From: Candidatus Solibacter sp.
Lineage (GTDB): Bacteria > Acidobacteriota > Terriglobia > Bryobacterales > Bryobacteraceae
DNA: 64,000 nt
Direction of reading: 5' to 3'
Assembly: GCA_013822245.1 (NCBI GenBank)
Contig: PNKE01000019.1
Location: 1-64,000 of the forward strand
Position 1 is the first letter of the stretch. Every line of letters begins with the position of its first letter. The notes under the pieces are model-generated. The model did not search any database and had not been told where the DNA came from. It saw nothing but the letters and a program-made list of their open reading frames with translations. A program made the translations under genes and the position numbers. This document shows positions 25,711 through 34,506 of the stretch, piece by piece.

Positions 25711-25925
25711 CAGCCGGTCCCTCGATCAGAGGGCAGTCCGCGGCAGGCGCGCGTAGACGGGCCGAGCGACGTGACGGGGTCTCTGGCCTGGAGCGCGGCG
25801 CGCCCGGCCGGGGTTCGTCCGGCAGGCCTTCGAGGCGGTGGACCCGGAAGCGCTTGCACCACTGGCCCACCGCCGGCTGGGTGACATGCAGCTTCGCGGC
25901 AACTTGACGATTGTTGAGACCGGAG
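25711..25925 (-). pseudogene. IS630-type transposase remnant (N-terminal HTH only)
   Basis: One minus-strand frame, read without a start codon, gives G-L-N-N-R-Q-V-A-A-K-L-H-V-T-Q-P-A-V-G-Q-W followed by H-R-L-E-G-L-P-D-E-P-R-P-G-A-P-R. This is the helix-turn-helix and linker of IS630-family transposases. The DDE catalytic domain is missing and the frame degenerates after the linker. Upstream, near 25926-26019 in another frame, is a coiled segment (W-A-L-L-D-E-T-G-Q-R-I-K-R-L-E) that may be part of the same or another broken element. No terminal repeats were recognised. Confidence 0.55.
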
Positions 25926-26515
25926 GCGCTGGCCGGAACCTGTCCGCGATGCGATCTTCCAGCCGCTTGATCCGTTGCCCGGTCTCATCCAACAGCGCCC
26001 ATTGCTCCGGCGCAGGCATTGCCGGGTCGTCGCCCGGCCGTTTTCCACACGCTCGGCGGCCCCCGCCTGGCCGCCTTCGTTCACGCTCATAACCACCGAA
26101 TGCCTCTGTCGGCAGTCACAGCCGATAAACTCCGCCACGCTGCCGTACCTCCCGATCGCGCGCCACGCACCGAGGCCGATTCCGGCCGAATCCACCCCGG
26201 AACGACGGCAGCGCTTTCATCCGATCCTTCGAAAACGCGCGCTCCAGCCCATTCTCAACGAAGGACTCCGTCAATTGCGCCTGGGTGTTTTTCGAGCGGC
26301 GCATCCGCTCCCGCTCGCGCGCCGTTTCATCCCTCGTTGTGCCGATCCCGCAGGGGCGGCATGACCCATTCACACGACAAGACATTTTATTTTGCTTTTT
26401 CTTTGTAATTAGTTACAGGGCGCTAAACGGGACCGGGCTTGGTGCTGGCACTTCACTTTGAATCGAGCGGCGTCCTCTGGACGAACGCCGGAAATCGAAG
26501 TGGAGCGAATAACAG
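25926..26515. other. Gene-free region with broken transposase-like pieces and an AT-rich segment
   Basis: No intact gene is seen in about 590 bases. A minus-strand stretch (26116-26385) reads E-S-F-V-E-N-G-L-E-R-A-F-S-K, weakly like the linker of another IS630 transposase. Positions 26381-26420 are strikingly AT-rich for this genome and contain a TGTAA/TTACA inverted repeat (26404-26417). This stretch may hold the promoter of the downstream secreted-protein cassette. Confidence 0.4.
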
Positions 26516-27817
26516 ATGGCACTCAGAAAGATAGCCGGCCGGGCACTGGTCTGCTGGATCGGCGTAGTCCCGTTGCTCGCGCAGACGGTGGTGAAGGTGG
26601 AACAAGGCGGCACCGGGGCGGCGTCGGCCGCCGGTGCGAGATCGAAACTGGGGGCGGCCGCCGAGATTCACTCGCATGCGATCAGCCAGATCGACGGGGT
26701 TTCGGCCAAGAGCGGAAATTCGACGGTTCTACAGACCTTTGGAGGCGGCGCGACGGCGAGCGGCGAATGCGCGCAGTACGACGCCGCGGGAAACCTGATT
26801 TCGACGGGCGGACCATGCGGGGGGCGGGAGAACTACTCGCAGCCGTTCAGCGGATCGACCAGCGTGGTGCTGACGCATAACCTGGGGACGTTGAATGTGC
26901 TGGTGGAGTGTTTCGACGTGCTCGACGCAAAGGTGGAGCCGGGCGGGGTGACGATTCCCAACGTAAACACGGCGGTCGTCAGCTTTGCGGTCCCGCAAAC
27001 GGGGCGTTGCGTGGCCAGCGGGACGGCAGGCGGGGCGGGCGGCGGGGCGGTGGCGAGCGTGTTCGGCAGAACAGGGAGCGTCACGGCGCAGGCCGGCGAC
27101 TACAATATTTCGCAGATCACGGGGACGGTGGGCGTGTCGAAGGGCGGCACGAATCAGACGGCCTGGACGGCAGGCCGCTGCGTTCAGGTCTCCGCGGACG
27201 GGACACGGCTGGAAAGCGCGGGCACAAACTGCGCGACGGGATCGGTGGCGAGCGTATTCGGCCGGACGGGCACGGTGGCGTCGCAGGTGGGCGACTACGG
27301 TTTTTCGCAGATCTCGGGGGTAGCCGCGGTGGGGCAGGGCGGCACGGGCGGGACAACGGCGGCGGCGGCGCGAACGAACCTGCTGCCCGGATACGCGGGG
27401 CAACCGGGCAAGTGCCTGAAGGTGACGGGAGCGGCGACGGACGTGGAGTGGGGCGATTGCGACAGCGGCGCATTGGCGGTGACGGCCGGGGCGGGCATCG
27501 CGGTAAGCGGAACGACGATCAGCGTGGATGCCGGGGTGGTGCCGGCTTACATCACGGCATCGGCCACGCTGTCGGGATGGAGCGGCGGGGTGGTAGCCGC
27601 CCAAAGCTGTTCGGAACTGAGCTTCTCCCTGCCGGGCGCGACCTCAGGCGACGCGATAGCGGCCGGCTGGCCGTCGGATTTGGCCAACGGGCTGGCCGGG
27701 ACGATGTACGCGACGGTGAATGGAGCCATCGCGGTGCGGTTGTGCAACGTGACGGCGTCGAGCGTACCGGCCCCCGAGGGCAGGACGTTCCGGGCCACAA
27801 TCCTGAGGACATTCTAG
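26516..27817 (+). CDS. Secreted phage-tail-fibre-like repeat protein
   Basis: A 433-residue protein with a signal peptide ending near A-Q (about 22). It then has E-Q-G-G-T-G-A-A-S-A-A-G-A-R-S-K-L-G, the Gly-Gly-Thr-Gly motif frequent in phage tail fibres. Two copies of V-A-S-V-F-G-R-T-G-x-V-x-x-Q-x-G-D-Y follow (from about 27049 and 27244), resembling the S-V-x-G-x-T-G-x-V repeats of tail-collar proteins. A Q-G-G-T-G-G-T-T-A-A-A-A-R-T-N-L-L motif follows the second repeat. It is very rich in Gly, Ala and Thr and has few charged residues. No phage structural genes flank it, and the signal peptide argues for a surface or extracellular role such as adhesion. Confidence 0.65.
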   Translation: MALRKIAGRALVCWIGVVPLLAQTVVKVEQGGTGAASAAGARSKLGAAAEIHSHAISQIDGVSAKSGNSTVLQTFGGGATASGECAQYDAAGNLISTGGPCGGRENYSQPFSGSTSVVLTHNLGTLNVLVECFDVLDAKVEPGGVTIPNVNTAVVSFAVPQTGRCVASGTAGGAGGGAVASVFGRTGSVTAQAGDYNISQITGTVGVSKGGTNQTAWTAGRCVQVSADGTRLESAGTNCATGSVASVFGRTGTVASQVGDYGFSQISGVAAVGQGGTGGTTAAAARTNLLPGYAGQPGKCLKVTGAATDVEWGDCDSGALAVTAGAGIAVSGTTISVDAGVVPAYITASATLSGWSGGVVAAQSCSELSFSLPGATSGDAIAAGWPSDLANGLAGTMYATVNGAIAVRLCNVTASSVPAPEGRTFRATILRTF

Positions 27818-27824
27818 GGAGGCG

Positions 27825-28421
27825 ATGAAAATGACGAGAATCATGGCAGCCATCATCCTTGCAGCCTGCCTGGCGCAGGGACAGACGGTGATCAACGGGA
27901 ACCGCGCGATCACAGGCGCTTGGGACGCCGGCGGGGCGGTTTCGACAAAGCCGGCAAAGGCCGGCACGAGCCTGCCCGCGGCGTGTTCAGCAGGCGAGCA
28001 GTTCTTCAAGACCGACGCCGGAGCGGGCAGGAATCTCCATCTGTGCACTTCGGCTAACACATGGACGAGAACGGGGCAGGCGGCCGGGGTTAAGAGCCTG
28101 ACCGTATTCGACCCGTCGACAGGGGACTCCGGCCGCATCCAGATCATGTTCGACGAAGGCGTCACCATTACGCGCGTGGCGTGTTCGGTAAAAGGCGGGA
28201 CTTCGGCGGCCATTCAATTGGACGAGCGCGCCGCCGCCACGCCCGATACGGCGGGAACTGCCGTGCTGACCTCAAATCTGGTTTGCGACACCAACGAGGA
28301 GGTCTCAACGTCGTTCACAAACGCAGGGATCGCGGCGCGGGTTCCAATGGCGCTTCTGATCTCCGCCGTCAGCGGCGTGCCCGACACGCTGCGGGTGTTT
28401 ATCTCCTACACGGTGGACTAA
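27825..28421 (+). CDS. Secreted hypothetical protein of the tail-like cassette
   Basis: A 198-residue protein with a signal peptide (about 1-20, ending A-Q-G-Q). The mature N-terminus, with G-T-S-L-P-A-A-C-S-A-G-E-Q-F-F-K-T-D-A-G and L-H-L-C-T-S-A-N-T-W, resembles a short segment common in phage tail or adhesin proteins. The C-terminal 110 residues look like a small beta-sandwich, with alternating strands and a final F-I-S-Y-T-V-D. Its two visible Cys pairs fit an extracytoplasmic protein. It lies seven bases after the previous gene and four before the next. No function can be assigned. Confidence 0.6.
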   Translation: MKMTRIMAAIILAACLAQGQTVINGNRAITGAWDAGGAVSTKPAKAGTSLPAACSAGEQFFKTDAGAGRNLHLCTSANTWTRTGQAAGVKSLTVFDPSTGDSGRIQIMFDEGVTITRVACSVKGGTSAAIQLDERAAATPDTAGTAVLTSNLVCDTNEEVSTSFTNAGIAARVPMALLISAVSGVPDTLRVFISYTVD

Positions 28422-28425
28422 GACG

Positions 28426-29484
28426 ATGCGACTCCTGCTGCTGTTACTAATTGCCCTTGGGGCGTCCGCGCAGACCAACCGCACGGTGACGGTGCGGCCC
28501 TCGGGCGGAAACTATACGTCGCTTTCGGCGGCGCTCACCGGCGAGGCCGGGGACCTCGTAGCGCTGAACCGTCAACTCACCATCGAACTGTACGCGATGG
28601 AGGACACCGCCGCCGCGACGATCGCCAGCGCAAGTTGGACCACTGACGCGACCCGTTACATCCTCATCACGGTTCCCACGGCAGAGCGGCACGCAGGCGT
28701 CTACACCACGTCGAAGTACCGCCTGACGAACTCCGGGGCCGCGCCGCTATCCATTGCCAACAGCGTGTTTGTGGTGGTTGACGGCCTACAGGTCTACACG
28801 ACGGCGAACAACCACTCGCCGGTGAATTTCATCACGGGGTCCGGCGCGGCAGCCAACCAGACCATCCGCAACTGCATCATCCGCGGCAACACCAACGTCT
28901 CGTCGAAGGGCCTCATCAACGGTGGCGGCACGTCCAACTCCTCGCGTAACATCTACATCTACAACAATCTGATCTACGACAGCTACCGGGTGACGGGATC
29001 GGGGCGGGGCATCCAGATCGACGTGGTTGGCAATTGGTATGTCTGGAACAATACGCTGCCACTGGTCGGGCAGGGGCTGCTGCGGAACAACGGGGTTGTG
29101 ATCGCGGTCAACAACCTGATCTCCGCAACGTCCGCAACGGCGTCTGGGACCTTCGCCGCCGGGACGAACTACAACGCCACAACCCTTTCGACGATGGGCT
29201 ACACCGTGACCGGCGGGGGCAATGCGAACGACCGCACCAGCCAGACGTTCACCTTCGCCGGCGCGGGGACGGGCGATTACCATCTCGCCGGGACCGACAC
29301 CGGAGCGAAGGATTTCGGGATGACCAATCCGGGCGCCGGGGTGTTTTCCCACGACATTGACGGGGAGCCCAGAAATGGGGCGTGGGATATCGGCGCCGAC
29401 GAGTACCCGTCGGCGGGGCGGCGGCGCAACATCGTCATCGCACAGCGAATGAAGATCGCCGCGACAGGCGGCCAGACAGATTGA
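28426..29484 (+). CDS. Secreted right-handed parallel beta-helix protein
   Basis: A 352-residue protein with a strong signal peptide (M-R-L-L-L-L-L-L-I-A-L-G-A-S-A). The mature part has beta-helix features: T-V-R-P-S-G-G-N-Y-T-S-L-S-A-A-L at the start, many Asn-rich turns (I-R-N-C-I-I-R-G-N-T-N, I-Y-I-Y-N-N-L-I-Y-D) and D-G-E-P-R-N-G-A-W-D-I-G-A-D-E-Y near the end. That last motif is characteristic of proteins with a choice-of-anchor or pectate-lyase-like beta-helix. Such folds bind or cleave polysaccharides, or serve as tail spikes. Active-site residues cannot be identified. It is part of the same-strand cassette. Confidence 0.7.
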   Translation: MRLLLLLLIALGASAQTNRTVTVRPSGGNYTSLSAALTGEAGDLVALNRQLTIELYAMEDTAAATIASASWTTDATRYILITVPTAERHAGVYTTSKYRLTNSGAAPLSIANSVFVVVDGLQVYTTANNHSPVNFITGSGAAANQTIRNCIIRGNTNVSSKGLINGGGTSNSSRNIYIYNNLIYDSYRVTGSGRGIQIDVVGNWYVWNNTLPLVGQGLLRNNGVVIAVNNLISATSATASGTFAAGTNYNATTLSTMGYTVTGGGNANDRTSQTFTFAGAGTGDYHLAGTDTGAKDFGMTNPGAGVFSHDIDGEPRNGAWDIGADEYPSAGRRRNIVIAQRMKIAATGGQTD

Positions 29485-29496
29485 AAGGAACTGGAA

Positions 29497-30036
29497 ATGA
29501 GCAAATCTCAAGTTGTCCTGAACAGCCAGACGGCGTTCAGGATGTTCGCGAACAGGACCGAGTTCAAATCGGCGGCGGGGCAAGAGGCGCCGCCGTACGA
29601 CCCGGCGCGCAAAATCAAGCGCTGGTTCGACTCGAATGCCGGCGCCGATGGCCTGCCGGAGGTGATCTACCAGAACAACATCATGAGCCGGCCTGACGGC
29701 ACGTTCGTGCTGAAAAACGGCGCCCCGGTGGTGCGTCCGCTGGTGTTGCCGGTGGAAGAGGCGCGAACAGTGAACCTGCCGCCGGAGGACCCCAGCGGCA
29801 ATACGGCGATCCAGCCGGGTTGGACCGAGATCCCGTGCCCGTTCCGAGACCTCACGCAGGATGAGATCCTTGTGGTGGCGGGCGCGGAAGCCGGATTCCT
29901 TTCGGGCAAGGTCATTATGATCAGGAATGCGAAGCTGTTCGAAGTGGAGCAGGCCAGGCTGGCGGACGAGTCAGGGAAGTTCACCGCCGCGGACCGAGCC
30001 ATTCTGAAAGCGATCGCGGATAAACTGGGGGCATAG
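29497..30036 (+). CDS. Hypothetical protein of the secreted cassette, no signal peptide
   Basis: A 179-residue protein that I do not recognise. It is hydrophilic with no signal peptide or membrane helix. It starts M-S-K-S-Q-V-V-L-N-S-Q-T-A-F, has a K-R-W-F-D-S-N-A-G segment and ends in a predicted helix (A-A-D-R-A-I-L-K-A-I-A-D-K-L-G). A good AAGGAACTGGAA box precedes the ATG. It lies between two signal-bearing genes with only 12 and 1 bases between them, so co-expression is likely. A chaperone, assembly or structural role for the neighbouring secreted proteins is possible but is speculation. Confidence 0.6.
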   Translation: MSKSQVVLNSQTAFRMFANRTEFKSAAGQEAPPYDPARKIKRWFDSNAGADGLPEVIYQNNIMSRPDGTFVLKNGAPVVRPLVLPVEEARTVNLPPEDPSGNTAIQPGWTEIPCPFRDLTQDEILVVAGAEAGFLSGKVIMIRNAKLFEVEQARLADESGKFTAADRAILKAIADKLGA

Positions 30037-30037
30037 A

Positions 30038-32956
30038 GTGAGATACCTGATTCCTGCATTGATCTGCCTGCCTGTTCTGGCTCTGGACAACGGCGTCACC
30101 ATTCATGAGGCGAGCGGCACGAATCAAACGGGGCGGCCTGTCAGCGTGTTTCGCGCCTTCGCGAGAGGCGAGTTCAGCGGGACGTATCCCAAGCCGCGCA
30201 TCGGCGGCACTGTCCCCGCGGCATGGCAGGTGGACGTGAAAACAACGTGGCCTGACGGCTCGGTTCAGCAGGCGTTCATCTCGTTCCGGCTGGGCGTGAC
30301 GGCGAACGGATCGGCGGCCGTCGATTTCGTGGCCGACGCGAATCCGTGCCACCTGGGCAATCTGGCCACCTGTCAGGCGGCGGCGTTGAATCAGGCCGGG
30401 ATGCTGAGCTACGACACGGGAGGCGGCGCCGGCTCATGGTCAGCGACGTGGTACGGTTCGTTGAATTCGATCGAGTATTCGGCTTCGGCCCGCACAATGC
30501 TTGGTGCTGGCTCATGGCGGTATTGGATGCGCGGTCCAGTCGTGACCGCGGTGATCGTGGAGGATCGCAGCACGGCACTGTCGCACGACTTCGGCTGGGA
30601 GTACACGACAGCGTGGGTGGCTCCGGCCAACGAAAATCGAAAGTCGCTCCATCCGGTCTACGAACTGCGCTTCTACCCCGACCCGGACGGGGCGGGGGCG
30701 CTGACAAACTGGCCCGGCGTCGAAGTTGATGCCCAGATCTGGAACGCGACCATTCTGCGGTTTCAGCGGTTCGATTCGATCAACCTGACACTGAAGACGG
30801 GCAACGCGGAGGCCGCGACAGCCTACAGCGTGACGGGCAAGAGCTTTCATGCCCGTTCTCGCCGCCACAAACTCACCTGGAGCGGGACGGCGCCGGGCGC
30901 GGTGGTGATGGACTACAACTTCCCTTACCTCATCCATACGCGCATGATCCCGTCCTACGACTACAGGCTTGGCGTGGCGGCGACGCTGGCCGACGGCGAT
31001 CTGTCGGCCTACAATTCGCAATTGGGCAGCGACGAGCCGCAGTGGTGCGACACCAACACCAGTTTCGCCGGGAACTGGCGCAAGGGCGTCGGCACGACAG
31101 GCGCTCGCGGCGAAATCGCGCTGACGGCCCGCTGGTATCTGAACTACCTGTATCTGATGGGCCACTCCGGGGTGACCACGGCGAAGAAGAAAGAGATCTG
31201 GGACAAACTCGTGATCGGCAACGCCGACGCCGGGGGCCACGCGCCGATTCACTACATGGAAGGCGCGGCCACGCTGACCTATTACGCGGACCAGGGCGCG
31301 GACAATGCCATAGGGCGTCCTGTGAGCATCGATGCCAGAGACATCTGGGCTTCGGGTTCGCACGAGGCGAACTTCTCGAATCCGAAGACTTACGTCTGCG
31401 AGGCGGCTCCGTGCGACGGGCGGCTGACGGCGACGGCGAACCCGTATCGCGGCAGTTGGTTTGCGGACGGTGAGACGCAGTACACCTCCCACGCGCCGTC
31501 GATCAATGCCCTTCCCTACCTTCTAACCGGGTATCACTACTACCTGACCGGGACTCAGTTCGAGGCGGCGTTCGGCCTCGCAACCACGACGGCGGGCGTC
31601 GGCAGCGCGAGTTCGACCAGCGCGAGGCATGGCCCCAGAGGCATCATCTTCAACTCCGGCGTCCACCGGGCGACGGCCTGGATGCACCGCAACATCGCCT
31701 GGGCGACGATTCTGACTCCTGACGGCGAGATCGAGAAGGGCTACTTCAAGAGCCGGTTGCAGAACAACGCGGCCTTTCACGAAGGGCTTATGCTGCTGAC
31801 CGGCGGGGCGCACGTTCCGGCGAACCCGGCCTGCCCCACTTACGTTCGCAGCGATTCCACCGTGAGAACGGCGGATATGTGGTGCGCCGGCCGTCACAAC
31901 TGGCAGGCGCGGGACGGCGCGATCCCTCCTGGCAACCCCACGTTCGTTGCGACGATGCCGAGCGTCCAGAACCAGAACGACGGCTTGATTAACGGGCACC
32001 GCCGCGCACCGGGCTACTGGCTCTCCTATGTGGCCGCGGTCTGGGCCTGGCTCTCACGCACCGGGGCGATCATCGACAAGGACAACCTGCCGATGATGAA
32101 GCACCTGAGCGATGCCGTCGCCGCGCACTATGCCGGGCGGGTGCTCGTCTCGCCGTCCTCGATGTACCAGATGCGGGTGGACGATTGGGGTTGGGGACCG
32201 GGAACCAAGGCCCTCTGCGAGACGTTTGAGGAGTGCGCGTCCTCGTTCATTTCGTCATGGACGCTGAGTTCGGACATGACCAACGCGCAGACCTCGCTCG
32301 TCATCGACCATACCGACTGGGAGGATACGGGCTACTCGCCAATGAACACGGCCTGGGCGAGGATCGGCAACGAGTACGTCAGGCTATCCGGCAATCCGCA
32401 GTCGGGCGTGCCGTCGTCCGGCAAATCCACGGTCACCATCTCGCAGCGCGGCGTGTGGGGATCGACGGCGACACCGCACACGGCGGGGGCGACGGTGACG
32501 TGGATGCCGGGCTTTCAGGACATCTGGGCGTTCGAGTACCAGGGCGGATATCCGAATCTGGCGCGGGCTGCTCTGGCGCTGATGGCGGATGCGGAGAAAA
32601 AGGGCGGGTACTCGCCGCGCACGGCGTTCCATGTCTTCAGCGAGGCGCTGCCCTACCAGCGCTATGAGGGCAATCCGCAGTGGGCGCTGATGCCCGTGGA
32701 ACGCGTGGATAACGTGCAGGCCCGTACGGAGGCCGGCGGCGTGACGTTGCGCTGGACGGCCCCTTCGGGCGATGGATGCCGGATCTATCTGGGAGCGCAG
32801 CCGCCGGCATCAAGCAACGACGCCGGCGACGTGCAGGCCGCGGGCGGAGCGAGGCTCCAGCGCCATGCCGCCACGGGGCTGGGTCCGGGAGAATACCACT
32901 ACCGGATCACCTGCGGTACGGCGCGGGCCGGCGGCCGGGTGACCGTCGCCAATTGA
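30038..32956 (+). CDS. Large secreted protein of unknown function with C-terminal FN3-like domain
   Basis: A 972-residue protein starting at GTG with a short signal peptide (to about residue 17). The N-terminal region (about 18-280) is beta-rich, with a W-P-D-G-S-V-Q-Q-A-F-I-S-F strand reminiscent of RIFT-barrel domains of putative glycan-active proteins. The middle (about 280-720) has many Trp, Tyr and His residues and looks alpha-helical, like an alpha/alpha toroid. The last 95 residues have the strand pattern of a fibronectin type III domain (V-T-L-R-W-T-A-P and Y-H-Y-R-I-T-C). A carbohydrate-active or surface-binding role is plausible, but I cannot place it in a family. Confidence 0.6.
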   Translation: MRYLIPALICLPVLALDNGVTIHEASGTNQTGRPVSVFRAFARGEFSGTYPKPRIGGTVPAAWQVDVKTTWPDGSVQQAFISFRLGVTANGSAAVDFVADANPCHLGNLATCQAAALNQAGMLSYDTGGGAGSWSATWYGSLNSIEYSASARTMLGAGSWRYWMRGPVVTAVIVEDRSTALSHDFGWEYTTAWVAPANENRKSLHPVYELRFYPDPDGAGALTNWPGVEVDAQIWNATILRFQRFDSINLTLKTGNAEAATAYSVTGKSFHARSRRHKLTWSGTAPGAVVMDYNFPYLIHTRMIPSYDYRLGVAATLADGDLSAYNSQLGSDEPQWCDTNTSFAGNWRKGVGTTGARGEIALTARWYLNYLYLMGHSGVTTAKKKEIWDKLVIGNADAGGHAPIHYMEGAATLTYYADQGADNAIGRPVSIDARDIWASGSHEANFSNPKTYVCEAAPCDGRLTATANPYRGSWFADGETQYTSHAPSINALPYLLTGYHYYLTGTQFEAAFGLATTTAGVGSASSTSARHGPRGIIFNSGVHRATAWMHRNIAWATILTPDGEIEKGYFKSRLQNNAAFHEGLMLLTGGAHVPANPACPTYVRSDSTVRTADMWCAGRHNWQARDGAIPPGNPTFVATMPSVQNQNDGLINGHRRAPGYWLSYVAAVWAWLSRTGAIIDKDNLPMMKHLSDAVAAHYAGRVLVSPSSMYQMRVDDWGWGPGTKALCETFEECASSFISSWTLSSDMTNAQTSLVIDHTDWEDTGYSPMNTAWARIGNEYVRLSGNPQSGVPSSGKSTVTISQRGVWGSTATPHTAGATVTWMPGFQDIWAFEYQGGYPNLARAALALMADAEKKGGYSPRTAFHVFSEALPYQRYEGNPQWALMPVERVDNVQARTEAGGVTLRWTAPSGDGCRIYLGAQPPASSNDAGDVQAAGGARLQRHAATGLGPGEYHYRITCGTARAGGRVTVAN

Positions 32957-33091
32957 TCCGCGGAACGGGCGGGCCGGGGCGGAAACGGTTGCCCCGCCCG
33001 CCGCCTGTGAAATCCGGAACAAGCCGATTAAGATAGTGTAAGAGCCCGCAAGGGCGCAAGACGCGGAAGACAGGGAAGGGAAACCAAGGGA
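32957..33091 (+). other. Spacer with a GC-rich hairpin
   Basis: A long GC-rich hairpin (32968-33002, one bulge) follows the 972-residue gene but lacks a T-tract. A small GCCC/GGGC hairpin with a GCAA loop lies at 33044-33055, in the leader of the next gene. Repeated GGGAA and AAGGGA ribosome-binding-like boxes precede the ATG at 33092. Confidence 0.35.
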
Positions 33092-34483
33092 ATGCGTGAC
33101 GCCGTGCTGATGGTGATCGTGGCGATCATCAGCGTGATGGCTTTGTATGCCCCACGATACGGCCTACTGGGGTATCTGTGGTTTTCCCTGTTCCGGCCCG
33201 ATATTCTGGCCTATTCGGCAGGACGGCCGTACTCGATGATCCTGGCCATCGTCACCGGGGTGAGCGCTCTGAGGGCGGTGCCGCGGGTGGCCGAACTCAT
33301 GATCAACCCCATTGTGTGGGTGTTCATGGGGTTCCAGGTTTGGTGCGGGCTTTCGGTGCTCACGGCGCTCAGGCAGGATCTCTGTTTTCCTTCGTATACC
33401 TGGTTTCTGACGTCCAGCGTGATTTCGCTCTTCATCCCCCTGCTGGTGAGAACGAAGGAGCACCTGAGGCTGCTGCTGCAAGTGCTGGGCGGGTCGATAG
33501 GGCTGCTTGGAGCGAAGATGGGATTGTACGGGATACTGGCGGGCGGGGCCATGTTCGTGCAAGGCGTGGGCGGATTTCTTGCCGACAACAATCTGGTCGC
33601 GCTTGGGCTGGTGATGGGCGTGCCGCTGCTTTGGTACTCGATTCTGTTAACGGACATGCTGCCGCTGAAGTCGTTTTTCGGATTCCTGCTGGTCACGACC
33701 CTGGCGGCGATCGTCATGTGCCACTCCAGGGGCGGGATACTGGCGCTGGCGCTGGTGCTGATGCTGATGGCCTGGCGGGCGAAGTACCGGATGGCCGCGT
33801 TCGTCTTCATTGCGCTGATGGCGCTGCCGGGCGCGTGGCTCGTGAGGGATTCGCTGATTGCGAGGATGTCGACGCTGTCCAGCTTCCAGGAGGACGAATC
33901 GGCCATGGGGCGGCTGGCGTTCTGGAAGGCCGCACTGAAGGTGAGCAAGGATTATCCGCTGTTCGGAGTTGGGTTCGGTGGTACGAATTACCGCGAGATC
34001 TCCGGCAAATACGTCGAAGGCGACTTCACCCACGCCAACCTCTTCGTGCACAATACCTATCTTCAGGTGCTGGTGGACTCCGGCTATCCGGCGGCGATCG
34101 CTTACTGCATTCTCCTGCTCGTCTGCATTTTGTGGATGCGCAGACTGAGCAAGAAGCTGAAGGAAGACGACCCGGAGATGGCGAGGTGGTCCGAAGCCAT
34201 CGGGATCTCCCTGGCCGGCTACTCGGTTGGAGCTATGTTCCTGTCGCGAGTGAACTACGACTTCCCGTATATGCTATTCCTGGCGGCGGCCACGGTGTAT
34301 CAGATCCATGCGATGCAGCAGCCCGTCGCCGGTCAAGCTCCGGCGGGCGAGAGCGCCGATGCCCCACCACCGTCCTCGCCGCTGCCTGCTCATGACGATA
34401 TGCCCGCCATTGCCGGCGACAACCAACCCGCCTGGAAGCGGGCCGGGGCCGGACGCAGGCTGCGGCTGAGGCAGAAGGCCTGA
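33092..34483 (+). CDS. O-antigen-ligase-like membrane protein, exosortase-associated O-glycosylation ligase type
   Basis: A 463-residue protein with about 10-12 membrane helices. The start R-Y-G-L-L-G-Y-L-W-F-S-L-F-R-P-D near residue 22 and the central S-R-G-G near residue 212 are typical of the family often annotated as putative O-glycosylation ligase of exosortase systems (DUF5935 plus Wzy_C). A periplasmic loop holds G-V-G-F-G and F-V-H-N-T-Y-L-Q near 300-325; the latter His is a conserved feature of WaaL/PglL-like ligases. Members join lipid-linked glycans to lipid A or proteins. No exosortase or PEP-CTERM gene is in the window, so the acceptor is unknown. The C-terminal 60 residues are a soluble Pro/Ala-rich tail. 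Confidence 0.82.
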   Translation: MRDAVLMVIVAIISVMALYAPRYGLLGYLWFSLFRPDILAYSAGRPYSMILAIVTGVSALRAVPRVAELMINPIVWVFMGFQVWCGLSVLTALRQDLCFPSYTWFLTSSVISLFIPLLVRTKEHLRLLLQVLGGSIGLLGAKMGLYGILAGGAMFVQGVGGFLADNNLVALGLVMGVPLLWYSILLTDMLPLKSFFGFLLVTTLAAIVMCHSRGGILALALVLMLMAWRAKYRMAAFVFIALMALPGAWLVRDSLIARMSTLSSFQEDESAMGRLAFWKAALKVSKDYPLFGVGFGGTNYREISGKYVEGDFTHANLFVHNTYLQVLVDSGYPAAIAYCILLLVCILWMRRLSKKLKEDDPEMARWSEAIGISLAGYSVGAMFLSRVNYDFPYMLFLAAATVYQIHAMQQPVAGQAPAGESADAPPPSSPLPAHDDMPAIAGDNQPAWKRAGAGRRLRLRQKA

Positions 34484-34506
34484 GCGGGCGGCCGAGGATC
34501 CGCACC

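Noticed and set aside
27049-27320. CRISPR-like repeat
   Set aside because: Only two copies about 196 bases apart, inside a coding frame. They are protein repeats.
33030-33091. Possible c-di-GMP (GEMM) riboswitch before the O-glycosylation ligase gene
   Set aside because: A GCAA-loop hairpin and a CGCAAGACGC segment are suggestive, but the conserved GEMM core and length are missing.
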